Source: Colius striatus
Lineage: Eukaryota > Chordata > Aves > Coliiformes > Coliidae
Length of the DNA: 64,000 bases
NCBI RefSeq assembly: GCF_028858725.1
Contig: NC_084761.1
Span: 92,653,971 to 92,717,970 of the forward strand
Direction: 5' to 3'
Part shown: in pieces, positions 37,101-51,323 of the stretch
Layout of the letters: every line of letters begins with the position of its first letter
How positions within the stretch are numbered: position 1 is the stretch's first letter
Notes under the pieces: model-generated
What the model was told of the DNA's origin: nothing
Seen by the model: the letters and a program-made list of their open reading frames with translations, nothing else
The model's database searches: none
Made by a program: the position numbers and the translations under genes

Positions 37101-40100
37101 TAGTTTTTTTTGGGAAGAGGCAATGGCATTCTGACACTTGAAAGGTAAGGCAGAAGTGTGCAGCCCACCATGCTATGGATTTCTGCTGTATGCTTTAGAA
37201 GTAGTGTGAACAGTTGAACTGGTGACATTTTCAGGAGCTCACTTCTCTGAATGACAGCCATTTCCATAATATTATTTACTATGAATTCTGAAAATGTCAT
37301 AACTAGAAATCAATATTTCTGGACATGGGACAATAACCTGTTTAATATCCAATGTTAATTTTTCAACGCAGCCTTAGAATACCTCCCCTTCATTTACTGT
37401 TATAGGCAATGAGGGATTTTGAGTAGAGACTTAATTGCAATGTTCAGACTGTGATAACTTTGTATCCTGAAAGGTGTTGTCTTAATTTCATCCTTTGGTT
37501 TTAAACTTTAATTGCTAAAACATGTTACTGTTTACCATCATTGCTAATGGATTCACAGGGGGCTTTTTAGAGATGCAAGCATTATTTTGTAAGAATATGC
37601 CTGCTGTAGCGTCAGTGTTCTTTCCTAAATTTGTAATTAGTATAAAATTGGTCTTAGTTGGCAGTAATGAGTTTATGTAGCTCTGGAAGAAGTTATTGTG
37701 AGTATGTATTGAAATCCATAAAGCCAATGTATACCTAAAATTGCTATGACGGCTTTTTCTGAGCCAACGGTTATTTATTGTAAGTATAGAAAGTATTTTA
37801 TGTTAGTAGACTGTTACCTAATGCTAATTAAAAATGACAGTCACTGTCATTGCAAATAGTAACCATTGAATATGCAATGAAAACATCCAAGGCAGCCTAT
37901 TAACTGCAAGGTAGCTAAAATATGCAGTACAGATATTAATTTGTCCGGTCATCTTGAGAAGTTAGGTTCCTTATTGTCGGCTATCTGGTGATGTGATTTT
38001 TCTCTTTAATTAGCCTTTTTGCTATTAACAGTCTTTGCACGTGCTTTAGAGTCTTAAAATGTAAGGCATGATGTAAAGAATAGGGATTATAAAGATCAGA
38101 TAATTTTAATGTGGTTTTTAAGAGGTATTTGTAGACTTAAACTTGGTGCACTTTGATAGCAAAAATCTTACATATTTCATCACCTTGAGATTGCAGTAAA
38201 ATTTTAATTTAGGATGTGTTATGCCCAGCTACTTGTCAAAATAATCAATTTATACCAGAGGCTGCATTACATAGTTCCACTACTGTGGAAGTTTTACAGA
38301 GTTTTCAGCCTGATAAATATTTTTTTCAAATTGATATTTGTGTTGATGTCAAGGCTGATGATAAAAATGGCTCTTTTTTCATAAGAAAGAGTGGGATAAG
38401 GCGCTAAATTATAACTCAGTATTCCATTGTTGTTAGTTGTTTGGAATCTGGATACAAACCTCTGGATAAGATATTTCAGTCAAGATTAAATTAAAACTAA
38501 ATTCAGTTTAAATTTTAAATGAGATAAAGTATTGTCACATTAACTGTCACTATACAGTAACAAAGAAATTGTCTTTTATTATGTGTGTGCCGATTCTCCA
38601 AGGAAGAATATAGTTCTTTGACAGAACCATTATGAATATTGTAACTGGTTTATATACTCAATGAGTAATGTGTGGTTTTTAACAGACAAGTGATACATTG
38701 GAGAAGATAGTTTCCAGCAATATTTTCCTGTCAAATATGATGTACAACTTATGGGTACAACTTGTCAGCAAAATAAACCTTCTGTCCCTGTTTAGTCTTG
38801 CTACCAAAATAAACATTTCATTCAACCAAAAATATTTTTACATTTCATGCATTGGTAATGGACAGTTGCATGTCCTAGAGCAGACTTTGTGAAGAAGGTT
38901 TCCCTCTTCAGCATTGACTCTTGAGCAATTAGGAAGGTTATGCAAAGCAAGTTTTGGGGGGAATTTCTACTGCAATTCTTGTGTGGGAAAAGAATTTGTC
39001 ATATTTCCAAATCTGAAACCCAGATCTAAGAGGATTCTGGAATTTGAGTTAACAGGCCAAAAGCTTCCATTATTTGAGTTTTCAGAGATTCTGGTATGAT
39101 CCAAAAAGGGTCTTCTGTGTTCAGAAATTTGTGTTAAATCCTGTGTGAGGTGAATCTATCCAGTGTATGTGTTCAGTTTGGTTTCAGTCTCTTATTCAAC
39201 CTAGTTGTAGACCAGTTTTCTGTGCTATTGGACATTACATCAGTCTGGAAAAAAAAATGTGTTCCTGAAGAGTGACGGAGTATGAAACAGGAAACAGAAG
39301 GTGGATTCACACAAGTAGTTAAGTAACTGTGACAAAGTTGTCTGCAAGCCTGACATGGGGTGCAGATAAGCTACAGTGACATTTGCTCAGAAGTACAGTG
39401 AATGTGCAGTGGATGTGCTCAGCTGATTGGTAGTGTGAGGCTGTCTTTCATGGACTCTATAATAGACTAAGAGAGAATCCAGGTAATTTCTCAAAAATAT
39501 CTGCCTTTCTTTTTGTCATACTAGTAACAAAGAAGATTGAACCTCAGCAATGTCTGTGTGTCCTGTAGAGGGCTGATAGGAATGTTTCAATGGATCTTTC
39601 TGCTTCTTCAGAGCAAAATGTGTTCTATGGAAAATGGGCAGTTACCTAATAATCTGTATGATCCTTCCGCTTCTTTAGAGATCTGGCATCCCTTAACCAA
39701 CTGCTTTTAGCAGAAGAGTTAGAAACTTTACAGTCTTTATCCTCTCCTTTCCATGTGATGTGTGGATGGATTGCATGTTGAGATCTAATATCTACTTACG
39801 TAGAGCAAAACATCTACTATCCAAGCCTGGAAATAGAATTGTGCATTCAAATAGCAAGAGTTGGTGCAACATAACCAGACTCTTCCCTAGTGAGAAGTCC
39901 TCCCTATTCTTTGCATTACTTTTCTGTAGTTAATCATAGTTCTCTGACATTTAGAAATCCCTTATTTGGGAAGGATATGATGGAGCAGAAGCGAGTATGA
40001 AAGTGCCGACTTATTTTTGTCTGCTGTTTATCAAATTAGGCATGATTCCCTTTCACTGTTCCATTTGAGTGGGAATCTGAAGTCTTGAAATAAACTACTT

Positions 40101-40497
40101 ACCATTTGCATTTTGCTTACTTTTGCTTTCTGATCATAGACTTATAAAGAAAGACTTGATGATATACATTGCTTAGAGATGTACGTGTTACAAGATCAAT
40201 AATGTGATAAAGCATTTTAGACACAGTTGTGCTTAATATGTGATGTTATGACAGACGTCTCTCAATTTGATGTTAAAGAAAAAATTACATGTTGATTCAA
40301 ACTTTTTTTTTAAATAATCAGGAGTGGGGTGAGTGATGAGAAGGTCCTTATAATATACTTCATATATATAAGTAGAATGACCAATAAAGGGATGCTGTCA
40401 CTTTTCAGTTCTCCATGTTTCAAGTATAGGCTATTTTCATTGTGGGATGTTGCATCCATATGGATTTCATACTAGATTCTACAACATTGAAACATTT
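34163..40497. other. Non-coding AT-rich stretch
   Basis: No transposon copy or coding exon was recognised. T-rich runs occur near 35250 and 35470. The most structured segment is 37820-37880, with a 19-nt inverted repeat and an octamer-like motif, listed separately. Open frames up to 104 codons have no recognisable content. Confidence 0.6.
37833..37851. promoter_or_regulatory. 19-nt perfect inverted repeat with paired TGACAG motifs
   Basis: The sequence AATGACAGTCACTGTCATT has arms AATGACAGT and ACTGTCATT separated by one base. TGACAG in head-to-head arrangement is the core of TALE-homeodomain sites (MEIS, PREP, TGIF). Next to it are CTAATTAA at 37824-37831 and ATTGCAAATA at 37849-37858, which resembles an octamer site. 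It may be part of an enhancer; this is inference from motifs only. Confidence 0.35.
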
Positions 40498-40928
40498 AAG
40501 GGAGGTTCTTCTCCCCCTCTACTCTGCCATGATGAGGCCTCATCTGGAGTCCTGTGTCCAGTTCTGGGCTCCTCAGCTCAAGAGGGACAGAGAACTGCTG
40601 GAGAGAGTCCAGCACAGGGCCACCAAGATGTCAGGAGGTTTCCCTTTTTTCGATGGTAGCTAGCAACAGGAGAAGGGGTAATGGGATGAAGCTAGAACAC
40701 AAGAAGTTCTACTTAAATATAAGAAAAAACTATTTCACTGTGAGGGTGAGGGAGCCCTGGCACAGGCTGCCCAGAGGGGGTGTGGAGTCTCCTTCCTTGG
40801 AGGTCTCCAAGACCCGCCTGGACATGTTCCTATGCAACCTGATCTAGGTGATCCTGCTTCGGCAGGGGGGTTGGACTAGATGATCTCTAAAGGTCCCTTC
40901 CAACCCCTACCATTCTATGATTCTATGA
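40498..40928 (+). mobile_element. CR1 LINE 3' end with 8-bp tail repeats and an internal deletion
   Basis: The segment runs from AAGGGAGGTTCTTCTCCCCC to the typical end GGTTGGACTAGATGATCTCT ... CCATTCTATGATTCTATGA, with two ATTCTATG units. Its body matches the copy at 51324-52022 but lacks about 110 bases between CACCAAGATG and TCAGGAGGTT. Fragmentary ORF2-like frames (SPQEGQRTAGESPAQGHQD, SNRRRGNGMKLEHKKF) are visible in different phases. It is relatively young because the tail is intact. Confidence 0.93.
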
Positions 40929-42759
40929 AACAATCATTACGTTTAGTTCTAATTCCAGATGAAATTTTTGGGCATGTGCTTTAGACAGATAGATACTTCC
41001 ATGAGAAAAATGGTTCTTTTTCTGGAGATCCTTTAGATTCTTCATTGATCACTGAAAAGAATATCAGAGGATCCCTCAGATGTACCTATGGTTTGTGTTA
41101 AGACTCTGATACTCTGAAAGGACTCAGAGCTTCTGGCTGGAGTGGTGGCTGCTTTGATGAGGTGTAGATCTCCATATTTCAAGGTAGTTGTAAGAAAAGG
41201 TGTGGTTTAAAGGTGAAGTTTTTTGTTCTGCATTCAATTTGTCATGAGAAACTATTGTATCTGATGCTGGTCAAGTCATACGTTAACTTGACAGTCACAT
41301 CTATACAGCATTTCTAGCTCTTTATGTTATTTTGCATGGGTTTAATCGGTTTGGATTTTAGTTGATAAACTGGAAAGATGATGTAGACCTGAAAGGTAAG
41401 GCAGTAACTACCACCTCTATCTTATATCTTAGCTTTACAGTACGGTACAATACTGCTAAGTAGTATAAAATGTCAACATCTGTTTGGTGTTAAAACATGT
41501 AACAACTCATTCCTCTCAAAGCTGAATATCGTTCCTTCATTGTACTTCCATTGGAATCAGTACAGGATAATTTTGCCAATCTACAAACTTCGTGTTTTAA
41601 GTCATGGTATGGCCAATTATATCCAATTTCATTAGGATGAAATTAAGATAACGCTTTTAGGATTCCTTTGTTTTCCTTCTCAGTTTAATTTTACTATTTA
41701 AAAAAAACCAACCAAACAAAAAACAATCAGATCTAACTTGTTCACTTTGCCTTCTGATGTACTTATTCATGTCCAAAGATAGAGTAGAGCTGAATATTGG
41801 TGAGAAATCAATGGAGGTGTTAAAGCAAGTTGTTTTTAATAAAAGTCAGGCCAACATGAAGTCCTTTTCTCAGCTAGAAAAAATAATTAGACCTATTATT
41901 TAGAGACCAGATTTTCAATTTTGACATAAGGTTTGGAAGCTATCTATAAAAAAAACCCTTAACTTCTGCTTTAAAGAAAGATTGTAGCCCATTCTATTTT
42001 GTTACAATGGATTACTGGAAGAATTATCTTTAAATATAACAGCTGCTTTCAACTCTTATTTTGGTCAGATGTTTTTGTAATATTGAGACAAAATTAAGGA
42101 AATTAATCTATAATTAAGAAATACCTTTCTGTGAAGTGACACAGACTAATATGGCTAGTGAGAGGAACAGGAGAGCTCCACACCAGACAGGAACTGTGCA
42201 ACTGAAGCAATTATAGATCATTGGTCTCTTCTGACAGTCTGTTCATAGTTGTTTGTTTTCCATCAATATAAGTATTTAGGATAAAGGAAGGTGAGCAATG
42301 AAAGTAAGAGGGTATTTGCCAGTGTGATATGAGAAAAAACATCTGGTTTGTCACATGGCTCATGATTTTATCAGTGAAAGTTACTGCTAAAATTGCTATG
42401 AATTCATTCACCTGTGATGATACTGAGATTGTTTAAAATATTGAGAGCAAAGAAACCATTTAATCTCTTGCTTTCAACTTCTTAAAATGTTTGTTTGGCA
42501 AGGGTGGTTCTAGGATTCTTTCCAGATTGTGTTTTTTGTTTCATGGTACTCAATTTTGCTCTGGACTTCATTGCAAATAGCAAGATTTAAAATTGTATTA
42601 AGTTTTATTAAATTTTAAATTAAATTGCATTATATTGTCATGTGGACCTAAGTCTTGGAAAACTTGCCTTGGAAGGGGGAATAAAAGGATTAATTAGAGT
42701 TTAATCTGAAGAGAAGGTTAGTAAGAGTAGATTTAACATCTTTCAGATGTGCAAGAAGT
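40929..42759. other. Non-coding AT-rich stretch
   Basis: No gene, RNA or transposon was recognised. The composition is plain AT-rich with an AAAC-rich patch near 41700-41730 and an AT-only-like patch near 42590-42640. Confidence 0.55.
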
Positions 42760-43080
42760 TTTTGTGGAGTCATGGTGGAGAATACAAGAACTAAGGAACT
42801 TAGATCACAGCAAGAGAGTCAGGAAGATTGAACTTTACTACAGTCAAACCAACAAGTTGTGTGTTTGGATTATTTTATAAGCATAATGATACAGAAACAC
42901 TGGCATCAGCTGCCTGGAAATCTTACAGAGTCTCTGTTATCTGAGACCTTAAACTCCAGTTTAGCCAACTTCTGTCAGGAATGAGAGAAGTGTAGATGAT
43001 CTGGGCTTGGGAAAGGAGCAGGCCAGATGACCTTTTGAGCTCTCTCTTCCAACTTCTTTCTCTGTGAACCTAAGAATAGA
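42760..43080 (+). mobile_element. Old CR1-like LINE 3' remnant
   Basis: The 3' portion reads CAGGCCAGATGACCTTTTGAGCTCTCTCTTCCAACTTC, then GTGAACCTAAGAATAGAA, in the layout of a CR1 3' end. The body before it (GGCATCAGCTGCCTGGAAAT and the following stretch) matches the expected region preceding that end. It is strongly diverged, so family and left edge are uncertain. Confidence 0.55.
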
Positions 43081-45564
43081 ATAGGACAGCCATTAAACCT
43101 TCCAGTACCTCTCACATTGTTTTTAATTGTGGTTTTTGATGAATATAACATCAATTCAACTTTGTTAGTTATTGGGCTTATGTATCCTTGGTCAGTTCAC
43201 TGCCAGCAGTAACTCATATGTTTAGCCCCTTTCCAATATGAAGTTGTAAGTACTATATGCTATCAGTTAGTTTGCCAAGATTCAAGTTGTCTGTTCAAAG
43301 TGTCCTTTAATACTTTTTAATGTATGCAAGCACATTAGTATGCAGCTATTTAGGAGCACCAGTCAATGAGTTCATGTGATTTGTGTTTTGTTTTTTGTTG
43401 CTTTTGAAAAAAACCTCTCTTCAGAAGTGCCAGCTTTTTCTCTTCTGCAGTTTGGCTTTAAAGATATGAAATGCAGGTCTGGAGTGTTTTCATCCTCTGT
43501 TTGTTGGTTTTTTTTAATCTGGTGTGGCCTGCTATTTTATGATCTCCCTAAGTGCAGTTGTGTAAATGCTTATTCAGCCCTCATGAGTTTATTCATGACT
43601 GTATCACTAAAGCATTTGCGAGTTCATTATGTTCATGCTTCCACATGAATGAAGATGTTTTCTCTGAAAGTGGAGATTTTAAAGAATTTTCTTCTTGATT
43701 TCCAAAGCTGTTGACCTACTGTTGTGTAATTATGCAATTACTACTTATGCAATAAACGCTTACCATTTGCATACCTTCTTGTTTGGTCACACCGATTTAG
43801 ACGTGTGAATCTGCAGGAGAGGTGGTGGGAATTCAGGTGCATGGACCAGGTACCACTGTCATTGTTAGCACCCTTTCATGGTCTGCATTTCTGGGAGCAT
43901 TTGAGGGTCTTTTTTTTTTCATGAGATTCTCCTTACCCACCCCTCCTCCTCCAAAAGAAGTGATTTAATGAGAAATTCTTAGTGTCCTCCCAGCATAGTC
44001 TTAGTCACATGTAGTAAACCAAATGAGACTCTTGAGAAGAATGACTGACTGTATTTACTGTTCTACCTGAAACCTGTGCCCAAAAAGTTTCATGATTAGA
44101 TTTATCTGCTGTTTTTCTTGTAAGGACAACTCTGCCTATGATTTAAAGGTTAGTGACTTGTTTTGTTTTATTCTGTTATCTCATGATGTGTCTGGACAGA
44201 TGACCCAAGGTTATGTTGGAGGCCTGAGTGGGTGTTTCAGGAGATCTAATTAAGCTGGATCTTGAGAGGCCCATCTGCAGAAATAGTCTGATGAAAATGG
44301 TCAAATGGCAAGACCCACTAATGGCTGATTTCTTTCGTTTGTTTGTTTTTTGCTTGTTAGGTTTTTTGTTTAAGGCTTTATCTGCTTCCAAGATTATACT
44401 GTAAGAATCTCTTTCATTTTTAGCCCAGCAGATTTGCTTCTAAAGTGTCTGGATGGAAAAGCATTTACTTGCTATTCTAAAAAAAAGTAAAACTTTTGAT
44501 GTGGAAATACTTAAATGTTGTTTAGCCTATGCATTTTGAGCTGTTCATTAATCCAAAGGTTTGGTAAGACTGTTTCCCAGACTGTTTTCAGTGGCTGATT
44601 GGCAGCTAAAGTCTTAGCTTTTACCATAGGAATGAAAAATTCTTTGTACTCTCAAACCTGATTCTTTTTGTCTGCCTCTTTCTCAGAGTCAGATTCTTGA
44701 AAACTTTATTTTGGATGATTTGAAAAACTGTCTGCTTTCTGTTGCCAAAATAGCCCATGGAAAGATGGCAGTACTTCATGTGGTTCTGAAATCAAAAGCA
44801 AGGCTATGTGGAATGTGCTATGTTAGCATGGCAGGGACTGGGATTTGATTGGTTGTTCCTAAATTAAAACTGATTTATGCCCACAGAAGCTGCTAAAGCT
44901 TTTAAAATATCTTTTCCCCCCTCTCTTTTCCTTCAAAATGTCCATAGAAGAAAACATGTTCCTAGATATTCAACCAGGTAGAACCTCTTATTCAAGAAAA
45001 TGTGAAGATAAATCAGTAGAATATCTGGTATCTTTCCTTATGATCATGTTGGTTTTCTTAGCAGTCTGTTCAAGTTCACAACTGAATCTGGGCTTTTGAT
45101 CTTGTATTCTGTTGAGAGCTAGTATGTCCTGTTGATCTTACTTGTTACACCAGACTATTCTCTAAATCGATCTAACTGGTACTTGTGCTTGAAAATTGAG
45201 TTCTCATTAAGTCCACCACACTATATTTTACATTCCTTTCTGGCTTGTTTCAGACAATGACTCTGTGTTGTAGTGGCAAATCTGTGATGTTCGCTAACAT
45301 TAACTAGAAAACAAAGTAGGTGAATAAGATGCAAAGAAATGATATGCAGGGATTCTTGTGTTACTCTTCAAGTAGTTTGACCCTTAATAAATCACGTTAG
45401 GCTGTGAGAATGATTTCTGAAAATCTAACCTTTAGAAAAAATTGATATAAAATAACTTTTAACTACAGTACTTTGTAGGTGGTATTACTTTGTTGTTCAC
45501 TTTGTCTTTTATATTTCTTTTTCTGTTGCTGCTGAACCTCTTCAGTATATTAAATGAACCCTGA

Positions 45565-45600
<36 letters not shown>

Positions 45601-48600
45601 CTATATGTGCTAACTAAATCATAAATTATAACTTAGGTTGTTTCACTCCTATTCTAGAGAAGCTGGAAAAGAGAATTTGCAGCCTGTTTTGTAAATGTTC
45701 TTGCATGTTGTAATTTAAAATAATGAGTATCTTATTGTATTACTAGAATTACTCATAAATTTGCAGTCCTTGTTTTTCATTCTCAGTGTGTACATGGCTA
45801 CAGGGAAATTGCAGGACCAAGTATGCTGAGTCTCAGAAATGTTTATTAAGTTCTCCTTTCTGTGATTAAAATTTGTCTAATTCCCAGGTGCTTTAAATTC
45901 AAGTTTGAACATATATTTTAATAAGTATCTTTTAATTTTTTGAATAAATGAATAGTACTTTAAATAATTATGTCAGAACCTTTTGTAGTTAAGACATTTG
46001 TAGTATCCAAGTATTTCACACTAACAAACCTTAAGAATTAGTTATTTTTAAAGATAAGAGGAATAGAGGAATATGAAGGAATGTTCTCATTTTGAACTTT
46101 TCTCCTGCTATGAGAAGGTGAGTGATAACACTTTGATATGAGGATTTTACATTTTTTACTGAAAAGGAATCTAAAAAACAAGCCTAAAATTTCCATCAAG
46201 TGTTTTCAGGCTTTTTTAGTCTTCTGGCTTGTCAGAACTGTGGATAATGAGAATTGATCTTTCATTGGTGACTTGTAAGAGAGATGGTTAGAGTCAATTC
46301 AGCACAACTGAGAGGGAAAAGTAAAATAGATAAACTTGTGCAACTTGGCGATACACTTGTTGCTTTCTGGAAGTACCTCAAGTGTATGAAAAGCATTTGG
46401 ATGTTTAGATCTGTAAAAAGCTGGCTAACAAGCTGTGCATTTCAGTGTTTACAAAACTTAGATTACTATTTGATTGCTCATTATTTTAATTACAGCCAGT
46501 CAAGTGACAAAAAATGCTAAGAAATTATACTGACTTTTGAATACTGTTTATTGATTGCCAGACATTGACATAGGAGCTGATTAGATTTAACATACCAAAG
46601 GTAAAACAAAGGGATGGAAACAGCAGACTAGAGTTCTTTCCAGTATTTCCAACATCTTTTGTTTGTAATATAGCTCTGTCACGGATTTTGCTGTTAAAAA
46701 ACAAGTAAATTAAGAAGTCCTAATTAGATTCAAAAAGAAATTTTGCAATTTGATCATCAGTTTCATCTATAATACTGTTGGAACAAACAGTTTGTGACTA
46801 ACAAATCCATCATAAACATATTAGCCAAGTGTTAATTTTATACTAGTGTGGGGTGCTGCATATAAAAAAATAAGGAAAAAATTGTAAGGCAGTTAAGAAA
46901 TATGCATTAAAATGAAAATGCATGTGGAATTAGAAATATCTCAAGAATATTTTCAAGAATTCCATGAGGAAAGTATTTCTCTGTCTCAGATTGGAGGATG
47001 AGGAAAATAAGGCATATCTGCAGCTGAGGAATGATTGAAAAAGGAGATGAGTTGTTCAGACTTTTGAATGCTTCTCAGAAATTTGAGTTGATGGCTTTAG
47101 AAAATGCATTTGGTTATTAGTTTATTGTGATTTGTCCTCAACAAAAGTATTTTGATCAAAACATGAAAAAACCACTGCACAAAACCTCAAAGTCAGTGAA
47201 GAGTCTGGCGATGAACCTGTAGTCCGTTAAAAGAACACTGCTGTCAACATAAGAACAAAGGAGTGGAAAATACTCTATGGACTATTGAATCTTTCACTTA
47301 TTGAACCCTTCCTGTTCTCAATGAGAAGGTCATAAATGGAATCAAATCCTGGGGGGAAAAAATCTACAGTGGCAGAACCAATACGGCACTCTTCTTATGT
47401 TTCGTAAGTGAAAATACAATTTGATGTACCTTCCTCTCTATCCTCCACTGAAGTTGAATTATGTTTGGCCGTATAAACTTTATTAACGGAACAAACTGTG
47501 CTTAAAAGGTGGTTGGGTGTTTTTGTTTTGTTGTGCTTTTTTTTTTTTTAATTGAAAAATCTCAACATTTCAGTGTTGTGTTCCACCACACATTCCTGTG
47601 AACAGTTGCATCAGCATAGCTGGGAGTATTTATGGAGTCAAGCCTGAAGGCCCAGTCTTGTTGCTCAGAGACAATTTATATCTGTTTGTTTTGTAGTCTC
47701 AGCCTGAAGTTGTCACTGTCTATGTGACATAGCTACTATGGCAAATATGAAACATCTCACTATCAGTAATATTCCATGTGACAGGATTTTTATTCCTTCA
47801 TTTTAAAAAGAGGGGGCCTGAGGGCTCAGCAAATGTGTAGTACATATTGAAGTCAGTTAGAAAGTTTCCAAAGTAAAGCCCTCAGAACTTGGTAAATATT
47901 AGAATCCTGATAAAATAAATTGGATCCTCTGTTCACTATGATGACATCTTTTATTATTTATCTGTGTATTCTGCTTATAACAGGATTTCTGCCTTAGTGT
48001 CTGGGAGGTGCCATTTCTTATTTGTGCTTGATTTCTGTGTAACCTATTTGTGGAAGTCCAGCAGTCTGGTATGTAGAAGGATCAGTGTAGAATTGTAGTA
48101 AAAGAAGTCATTGCTTACGAGCGCTTTTACCTTGTGTTGCAAATACTGGAATGTGTATAGTTTTCCAAAGTTCTTCTTGTGGATAGTCCTATTCCTTAGG
48201 AATACAGCAGTGGTGGATGTTAGAGTTAAAATCAGAAAATCTGTTTCCTGAGGAAACGAGTTGGATTTTTCTTCCTTTTCCTTATGCAGTGCTAGAAAGC
48301 TTTGTGACTGCTGTTTTTTTCCTGGGGTAGTTGCCAGCTTTAGCAGTCTATTCTTGAGCCATTGCAGTCCAAATTGCAAAGAAGCCAGTTACTGAGCTGG
48401 GTGCGATGTGTGACCTGATCCAACAGATGATTGCTTCCATGAGGGAAATCCCATTCCCTATCCTGTAGCTGTATCAATTTTCTTCCTTTGCATCAAATCT
48501 TCTGCTTGCCAGAGTGCTTGACAAACTAGTTTAGCTCACTAACTCAGCATTATTTTTTTTGTGATGATCTTAGTTTTATTTTTGTTCTTTGGGATATATC

Positions 48601-51323
48601 GAATTGCTGAATGGTCAAATACCAAGCTGTACAAGTGAACAGTGAAATCTCTTGTCTGGAAGAGTGGAAGTGAGAGGAATGAACACTAGCTTCTTTTAGA
48701 AGCAGTAAGCCAGTAAGTTAACTTTTTAGCTGACTTGACCATACCTGCTAAAGTGGCACTTTAACTCATGGCTTGAACATTTGACTGAATCACTGCTCAG
48801 TATCATGTCCTTTAAGAAATCAGGTGCAGTAATCTCATATTGGCTATTTCATTTAATACCTTAGATCTTGATCTTCTTGTGCCTTAGTTTTCATATTTTG
48901 CAGACTGGAAAATACCTTTTCTTCACCATGAATATTCAGGCATTACAGTGGAGAATGCCAAAGAGAAACACATTAGGAATAGTGTACAATAAACAAGTTC
49001 TTGCTGAATAAGGCAGGATCCTCTCTCTCAATGTTTCTTTGCATTTAGAAAAAGGCAGAGCATGTTATTTTCTATTTCTAGTGTTTCCTAATTTTGGCAT
49101 GCCTGATTTTGCACCCTTAATCATGTTTATTTAATTGTGTCAAGTAAGTTTTCTGGGCAATAAAAAAGTTGAAAAAATACACTAAGAACACCTTCTCTTC
49201 TCTCAATGTAATTTTTGATTCTCAGTCTCTTAAACCCAGCGCTTTAGCCTGTTTTCTGTTTTGGGATGACTTACACTCAGCAAAGCTCACAGCTGTAACA
49301 TCTGCCTGGGATGTGTTCATCTTGCCACCAGCCTGGTGTGCAAGTGTTATACCTTGGATTTCCCATAATTTGAAAGGCAGAGATTCTCGAAGCAATAGCT
49401 GCTTACCCGATGTTTTACCAACTAATATTTATATGTTTTCTGGACAATAAGTCTTCAGGAATTTACCAATCTATCTGTTTCTTTGAAAAATAACCCTAAA
49501 TCATTTTTTTCCCCCCAAACCACCTAGAGTATTTTTGACCAACTGTGAGTCTATCAAGAAATATTTTTAAAATTGTAACTTCCTACTTAGAAATGATGAA
49601 ACACAATTCTTCCTGCAAACATTAAATATAAAGAAAAATTCATTTGAGCTCTTGGCTTTCTGCAGTGTGTAACTACTGTAACTGGAGACTACCAAGAGAC
49701 ATAGTAATAGAGAGGATTACAGCTAGAGGAAACAATTGTGGATGTTTCAAAAATCTTCTGAAGATCAATCTGTGTTTTCAGAGCACAGATATTGGGAATA
49801 TGTTGATCATGCTGAGAGGTTAAATTTAATTTTTACGTTATTCACTGGAGAAATTGTAATTCATGTTTAAGACTTGTACAGAATCAGAAACTCTTTTTTT
49901 GGATAGCATAACAGAGAGACTAATCCAACAATTCAGGCATGGCAGATGTCTGTGTATCATGAACGGGGTGAAAACTACAGAGAGATTATAAGCTAGCTAT
50001 AAACTACTTCCAAAGATTTGCTCAGAGAAAGTAGTAAGAAGTACTTGAAGGGTCACTATTGGGCATGCTTAAGAGTTGCTTTTTCAAGCTTTTTATAATT
50101 GTATGATGATTATTCTGGAAAGAACCTGCATTGCTTTGTGCTCTGAATCTTGCTTGATGACAGATCGTATGGGGGAGGATGGGATGTCAGTGTGACTCCC
50201 CTGCTGAGAGAAACAAGGTTCTCTGCCTTAAACTCTTCTCTAGTGATATCAAGGAGTTAGTTACGATATCATACTGTAAATAGAGGTACAATAAAGAATA
50301 ATGGAGTTAGCATAGCATAGTAGATTAGAATAACAGAACCCATGTTTACGGGGGAATACATTGAGATGACAGTTCTCAGTCCCAATTATTTTCTGAGCAG
50401 CTGCTCACATTCCAGAAAAAGAATGTCTTGTTTTGAATTAGCTTCATGCTCTTCAATGGGGAGTCTTATTTATAGATCAAAAGTATTTGTATGGATTTAA
50501 TCAGGAATGATATAAATTAACGTCTCATCGTAAACAAGTGCGAAGGCTTGTAAAGTTTCTCTAATATTTCCTTTGCCAAGTTAGACAAGTAGTTTACAAC
50601 TACTACACATGGCACAAATAGAGATTTGCTCTACTCTTCTACAGTGTGCTGTGATCAGTTGTTTCCCATTTCTAGCAGGTGGCAACATGTATTTGTTTAC
50701 TGGTTTAGTGGGATACTTCTGTTGAGAAATATTTCTGTAGCCTGGGAATAAGGCACTGGGAAGGCAGGCTCTACAGTGATTGTCTGGTGCTGTGAAGCTG
50801 GAAGATGAATAGTACCTCTTTACCTTTAACAGTATAATCATCTGGAGTAACCTGCTTGGAAGTTGAACTGACAAATTTACTTTTTTTTTTTTTTTTAAAT
50901 TATCTGGAGTGCTTTCTGCAAAATGTTGAAATGATTTCAAGAGCATATAACCAAACCTAAGGTCTCTGTCTCACCTGGATATCCTTTTTCTTAGAGAATA
51001 ATCTCTTACACTTTCACCAGTTTCAGCTTTGAATTCTTGCCTGTGCCATGCTTCAACTGTAACCAGGTGGGTGGAAGATACCCTAGACTAGACTTTCTTT
51101 GTCCAGAATACTGTTGGTAGATGAAAGGTATGGGCTTTAATCCTGCAGATAAATGAGAGCATTTGGGGATGCTATAGATATGTGGGTGGTGCTAAATCTT
51201 CCTCTACCTCTTTCCTTGTGGAGCCTCTTGCTCTGCAGTTGATATCTGAGGCTGCGTGCTAGGCTTTGAGGTCTGCTAAATTTTGTTTAGGTTGATACAA
51301 TGTTGTGAAGCACTGTAACAAAT
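43081..51323. other. Non-coding AT-rich stretch
   Basis: About 8 kb without a recognised gene or transposon. It holds an (AT)n(AC)n microsatellite at 45564-45601, T-runs at about 43911-43919, 47539-47550 and 50880-50896, and short chance open frames up to 121 codons without known motifs. Confidence 0.55.
45564..45601. repeat. (AT)n(AC)n compound microsatellite
   Basis: About ten AT units run straight into about nine AC units and then into CTATATGTG. Compound AT/AC tracts are usually length-polymorphic and can form cruciform or Z-DNA structures. Confidence 0.95.

Noticed and set aside
48044..48379. 111-codon minus-strand frame
   Set aside because: No recognised domain or conservation evidence; lysine- and serine-rich content fits random AT-rich DNA.
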